Of a DNA stretch of 38,292 nucleotides, positions 36,601 through 38,292 are shown in pieces (within the stretch, counting starts at the first letter, position 1; each line of letters starts with the position of its first letter). Origin of the DNA: Methanobacteriota archaeon. GTDB taxonomy: Archaea > Thermoplasmatota > Poseidoniia > Poseidoniales > Thalassarchaeaceae. The notes below the pieces were generated by a model, which was not told the origin of the DNA, made no database searches, and worked only from the letters and a program-made list of their open reading frames with translations. Made by a program: the position numbers and the translations under genes. The stretch is taken from assembly GCA_002722595.1 (NCBI GenBank), contig PBMO01000039.1, positions 1 to 38,292 of the forward strand, written 5' to 3'.

Positions 36601-37134
36601 CAGGAAAGCAATGTAGCAAGGGGCCCACCCACTCGTGGAAGGGGTCCCCCTGCCCAGAGGAGAGGCCCCCCCGGTAGATCATCTGAAAGAGGCCCTCCAT
36701 CATCGGCTTCGCGTCCTGCTGGACCATCAAGAAATACCACCAAGTCACCGCCATCAAAAACTCGGGTAACTCCCACACCATCTACTGATCCAGTCCCGAC
36801 ACGGAAGGCGCGTGTAACAAATGTGTCAGCAAATGACAGTGGAAAGCCTGTTCGAAGGACAAGAAAAACCGCTGCAACATCAGAATCTGTACCCGCAGTT
36901 CGAAAAACAAAGCGCACACCGGCACCCAAACAAAAGAGCCGCCGACGTAAAGCAAGTGATTCATTTGATGATCTATTTGGGCCTGATGAAAAGGCAGATT
37001 TCGAGAAAGAGGTAGCGGCATCCAAAGAGCGCTTGATTGTTGGCGATTCCGAACAAAGTGTTCTAGCAAGACTGCAGGCAGATGGTTGGAGTGTGAAGCA
37101 ATCAAAGTTCATACTTGGTCATGCCCGGCGTTAA
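30622..37134 (+). CDS. 2170-aa giant surface protein: FG-GAP/integrin-alpha-like propeller, TSP3-like repeats, TM, long charged cytoplasmic tail
   Basis: Signal peptide MRSSKQYTSILLSLLMILLPLAAT; FG-GAP units GDINGDGYSDMLV, GDANGDGFDDIAIG, GDVNDDGYTDIAIS, GDINDDGVIDFLIGD; TSP3-like DGDGDGFGDN units; TM VKLIVYGSVALLIGLLLFVVVSRI; tail with RGPP repeats. Confidence 0.93.
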   Translation: MRSSKQYTSILLSLLMILLPLAATSPSFLQEETDYEQYTDSFSGPSSGWGESASGSVFTDGGSDWEMTSTRGVDDWMEYLVSNDTIGHFDIAIGPDGTAKACGHNTANGSLDFFTLSPDGEITRQTIDGPYSANQGLFGRQCSIVIDYRGLARIAYLSGSPENSLHIARENDDTPQVGDDWLKRTLVDDVEILDQPQIAMYSNGSIAIAYKEVYGDIHLVRFFGSWWHHRVLAGTSNSGTDFVLNIDSDDILHLAYLDQETDRLGVISLDGDQRTYSVVDEGAGIGQPLGHHLDSSSRAQLVYGIDDSTGLRIVRDLTGRDSGRISPEPVLLLETSESTDFGTDANADADYNQDGFSDLTYGEPGYANDTGAVHIHYGSITGYASSSNVTLLGPHEGARFGASLAVVGNSTGTGYDNLLVGSPLATNSSGNTTGAVFLYTGSALGLISNPTWVGTSDTIDSHFGSRVEHAGDINGDGYSDMLVTELGWSNSDNDKGRVHVIEGGSIIQGISTTITGDTTDVILGFAIAGIGDANGDGFDDIAIGSSDDVTAVSGRGQAQIHLGSANGISNIANTTWSRIDQWTLFGHSVSALGDVNDDGYTDIAISEMAVNKIWIYHGGASGFPQQANYSMTSENGWGLNIQPAGDINDDGVIDFLIGDRQGRTEILQGQHSGDFVDRSADHLFLQVSNANSGFGKILSAGGDSDRDGVHEFIYASTETGTNASTFGGGGTIIVMETRDWELSDIPIAQLLGVTPEMTWYIEGIDLSVDAQGRTHVLLHEYGDIFVHLERPNELQTSADPWSLTHLAGTFVDAAMAVNPAGQPIFVTDGLNFDQTSREVNFLRPGGGTFVESESLFPVGDHYGSIAIPSTGRSAIAHSSVVSSGTQYVAYTNQTGLQVGNTYAAGFESEIVASGAHIEQDIQLLFDSTSTPHIVWRDSELHEIHLAIQTSSTWDQSILATEANGNQFGAIMAENGSIVLMYRHNTSGLVTEWHDGTGEDWSSSSMTVISNATDETGRAIFRQNTASNLEILFEDNQSTWQHRYNENGTVSVGLSPLDSSNQTGTPHFTSNGFVYPYEPDVGEWNGHYVLINGNSASDLRISCPDPELVVILTDSHSTYNRAPFSNTPSPDRYICSTSNGIITDYLADLPFHNPIQLMGTSSSGNYPFTQFPMDAVVEDNGSWHLLFSVPSSNSGDLFIQRRLIDSDRDFIPNHLDELPNLGGQWDDGDGDGFGDNPNGPSVDKCPSIEGYSEYGHYGCADADGDGFANAVDDCVAFGKSWRDAIGCGDNDGDGWSDPTGEPGWNGDREPTNWMQAIDTDGDGYYDNSGPDCCGVNTYNDEFPLDAQQWEDVDGDGWGDNSSAPDGDKCPGLDGSSYQDRNGCLDSDGDGWSDPVNPSTQNPEGWLYNRTECAATGLHCADLYPWAPDDESEENICGQNCYQQWADSDGDGYGDNDSVDAWNRDAFPFDWTQHMDTDNDGYGDNISGNNADDCPTIWGNSTVDKSGCTDTDGDGHSNIYSYDIDENTGLRINEMGDALPDDPNQWRDEDGDGFGENPVGDWDRCPKVAGALLGVPGPGCPMPQGDEDGDNIPDEDDLCSETPENEIANAEGCSPSQIDSDSDGVKDNLDICPETPENETVNEVGCSLTQTDIDTDGDGVNDVDTNGDLWDSCPNTQPEDHALVDANGCAPSQRDTDSDGVTDDMDLCPDTTEGAAVTSDGCIVVGADTDSDGVEDAVDAFPSDPTQWTDTDGDGFGDNWADAEWNSSREGTVGQWFLDASWPDSCPEVVGTSNNSASEDSGVEIILGCPDADGDGWADQIDWAVDDSSQWIDVDNDGFGDNSAGTLGDQCVGQPGVLEGEGGAGCPEPYVPPPDEDDDGVPDEIDDCLGTSWRDTDLVDENGCSPAQSEDSQKDDSGAMKDSVKLIVYGSVALLIGLLLFVVVSRIRNGNIDWDEDDYDMYDDDEDEDDWNPFGSSMATTPTRSFTAERSSQSNQESNVARGPPTRGRGPPAQRRGPPGRSSERGPPSSASRPAGPSRNTTKSPPSKTRVTPTPSTDPVPTRKARVTNVSANDSGKPVRRTRKTAATSESVPAVRKTKRTPAPKQKSRRRKASDSFDDLFGPDEKADFEKEVAASKERLIVGDSEQSVLARLQADGWSVKQSKFILGHARR
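31636..32850 (+). repeat. FG-GAP/integrin-alpha-like beta-propeller coding repeats
   Basis: GD[IAV]N[GD]DG[YFV]xD motifs spaced about 60-75 aa. Confidence 0.8.
34240..36350 (+). repeat. TSP3-like Ca-binding repeat coding region
   Basis: Repeated DxDGDGxGDN / DxCPxxxGxSxxDxxGCxDxDGDGWSDP motifs. Confidence 0.85.
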
Positions 37135-37186
37135 CGTGCGTCAACCTATTAATGGCCATCGTTGCGCTTAGTATAAGGCGGCCACG

Positions 37187-38164
<978 letters not shown>

Positions 38165-38292
38165 GGCAGTTCTAACCACTTTCTAGTGATTTTATCGACA
38201 TCGATATTAAAGCGTGAACGTCTACGGAGGGTTGACGATATCCCAGCGAACGCCTCGAGAGATGATTTGAATGAAGGCAGCACCATATGTTA

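Noticed and set aside
38214-38270. 18-codon GTG-started mini-ORF abutting ATG 38271 at the right edge, a possible leader peptide or start of the next gene
   Set aside because: Window ends at 38292, so neither the downstream gene nor the leader can be supported.

Overview
This 38.3-kb window is gene-dense and looks like a marine planktonic archaeon. It is most consistent with Marine Group II / Candidatus Poseidoniales; this is inferred from gene content, with no database search run. Evidence for that call is an archaeal/eukaryotic-type Taw2/TYW2 tRNA methyltransferase next to bacterial-type CdsA, UvrC, thiamine pyrophosphokinase and Orn, plus very large Ca-binding/PKD/beta-helix surface proteins. 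I support about 22 complete CDSs and one truncated CDS at the left edge. They include a PIN-TPR fusion, MFS transporter, oligoribonuclease, JAMM metalloprotease-like protein, S15/CocE hydrolase, membrane-anchored cyclophilin, CdsA, Taw2, UvrC, wHTH-STAND ATPase, GT4 and GT2 glycosyltransferases, AI-2E/PerM permease, thiamine pyrophosphokinase and five large exported or membrane-anchored proteins (439-2170 aa). No tRNA, rRNA, CRISPR array or transposase was seen. The most interesting signals are: (i) an ungapped 31-aa Trp-rich C-terminal module shared by two otherwise different proteins, with a related W-x-P-F motif in a third; (ii) palindromes or hairpins placed 0-6 nt upstream of many start codons, mainly of envelope genes; (iii) a 2170-aa surface protein with a basic RGPP-rich cytoplasmic tail, followed by a cytosolic protein carrying a perfect (Glu-Pro)36 tract; (iv) a TSP3-like super-repeat, including a diagnostic insert, shared by two surface proteins; (v) convergent genes with abutting or interlocked stop codons and nearly strict strand alternation.
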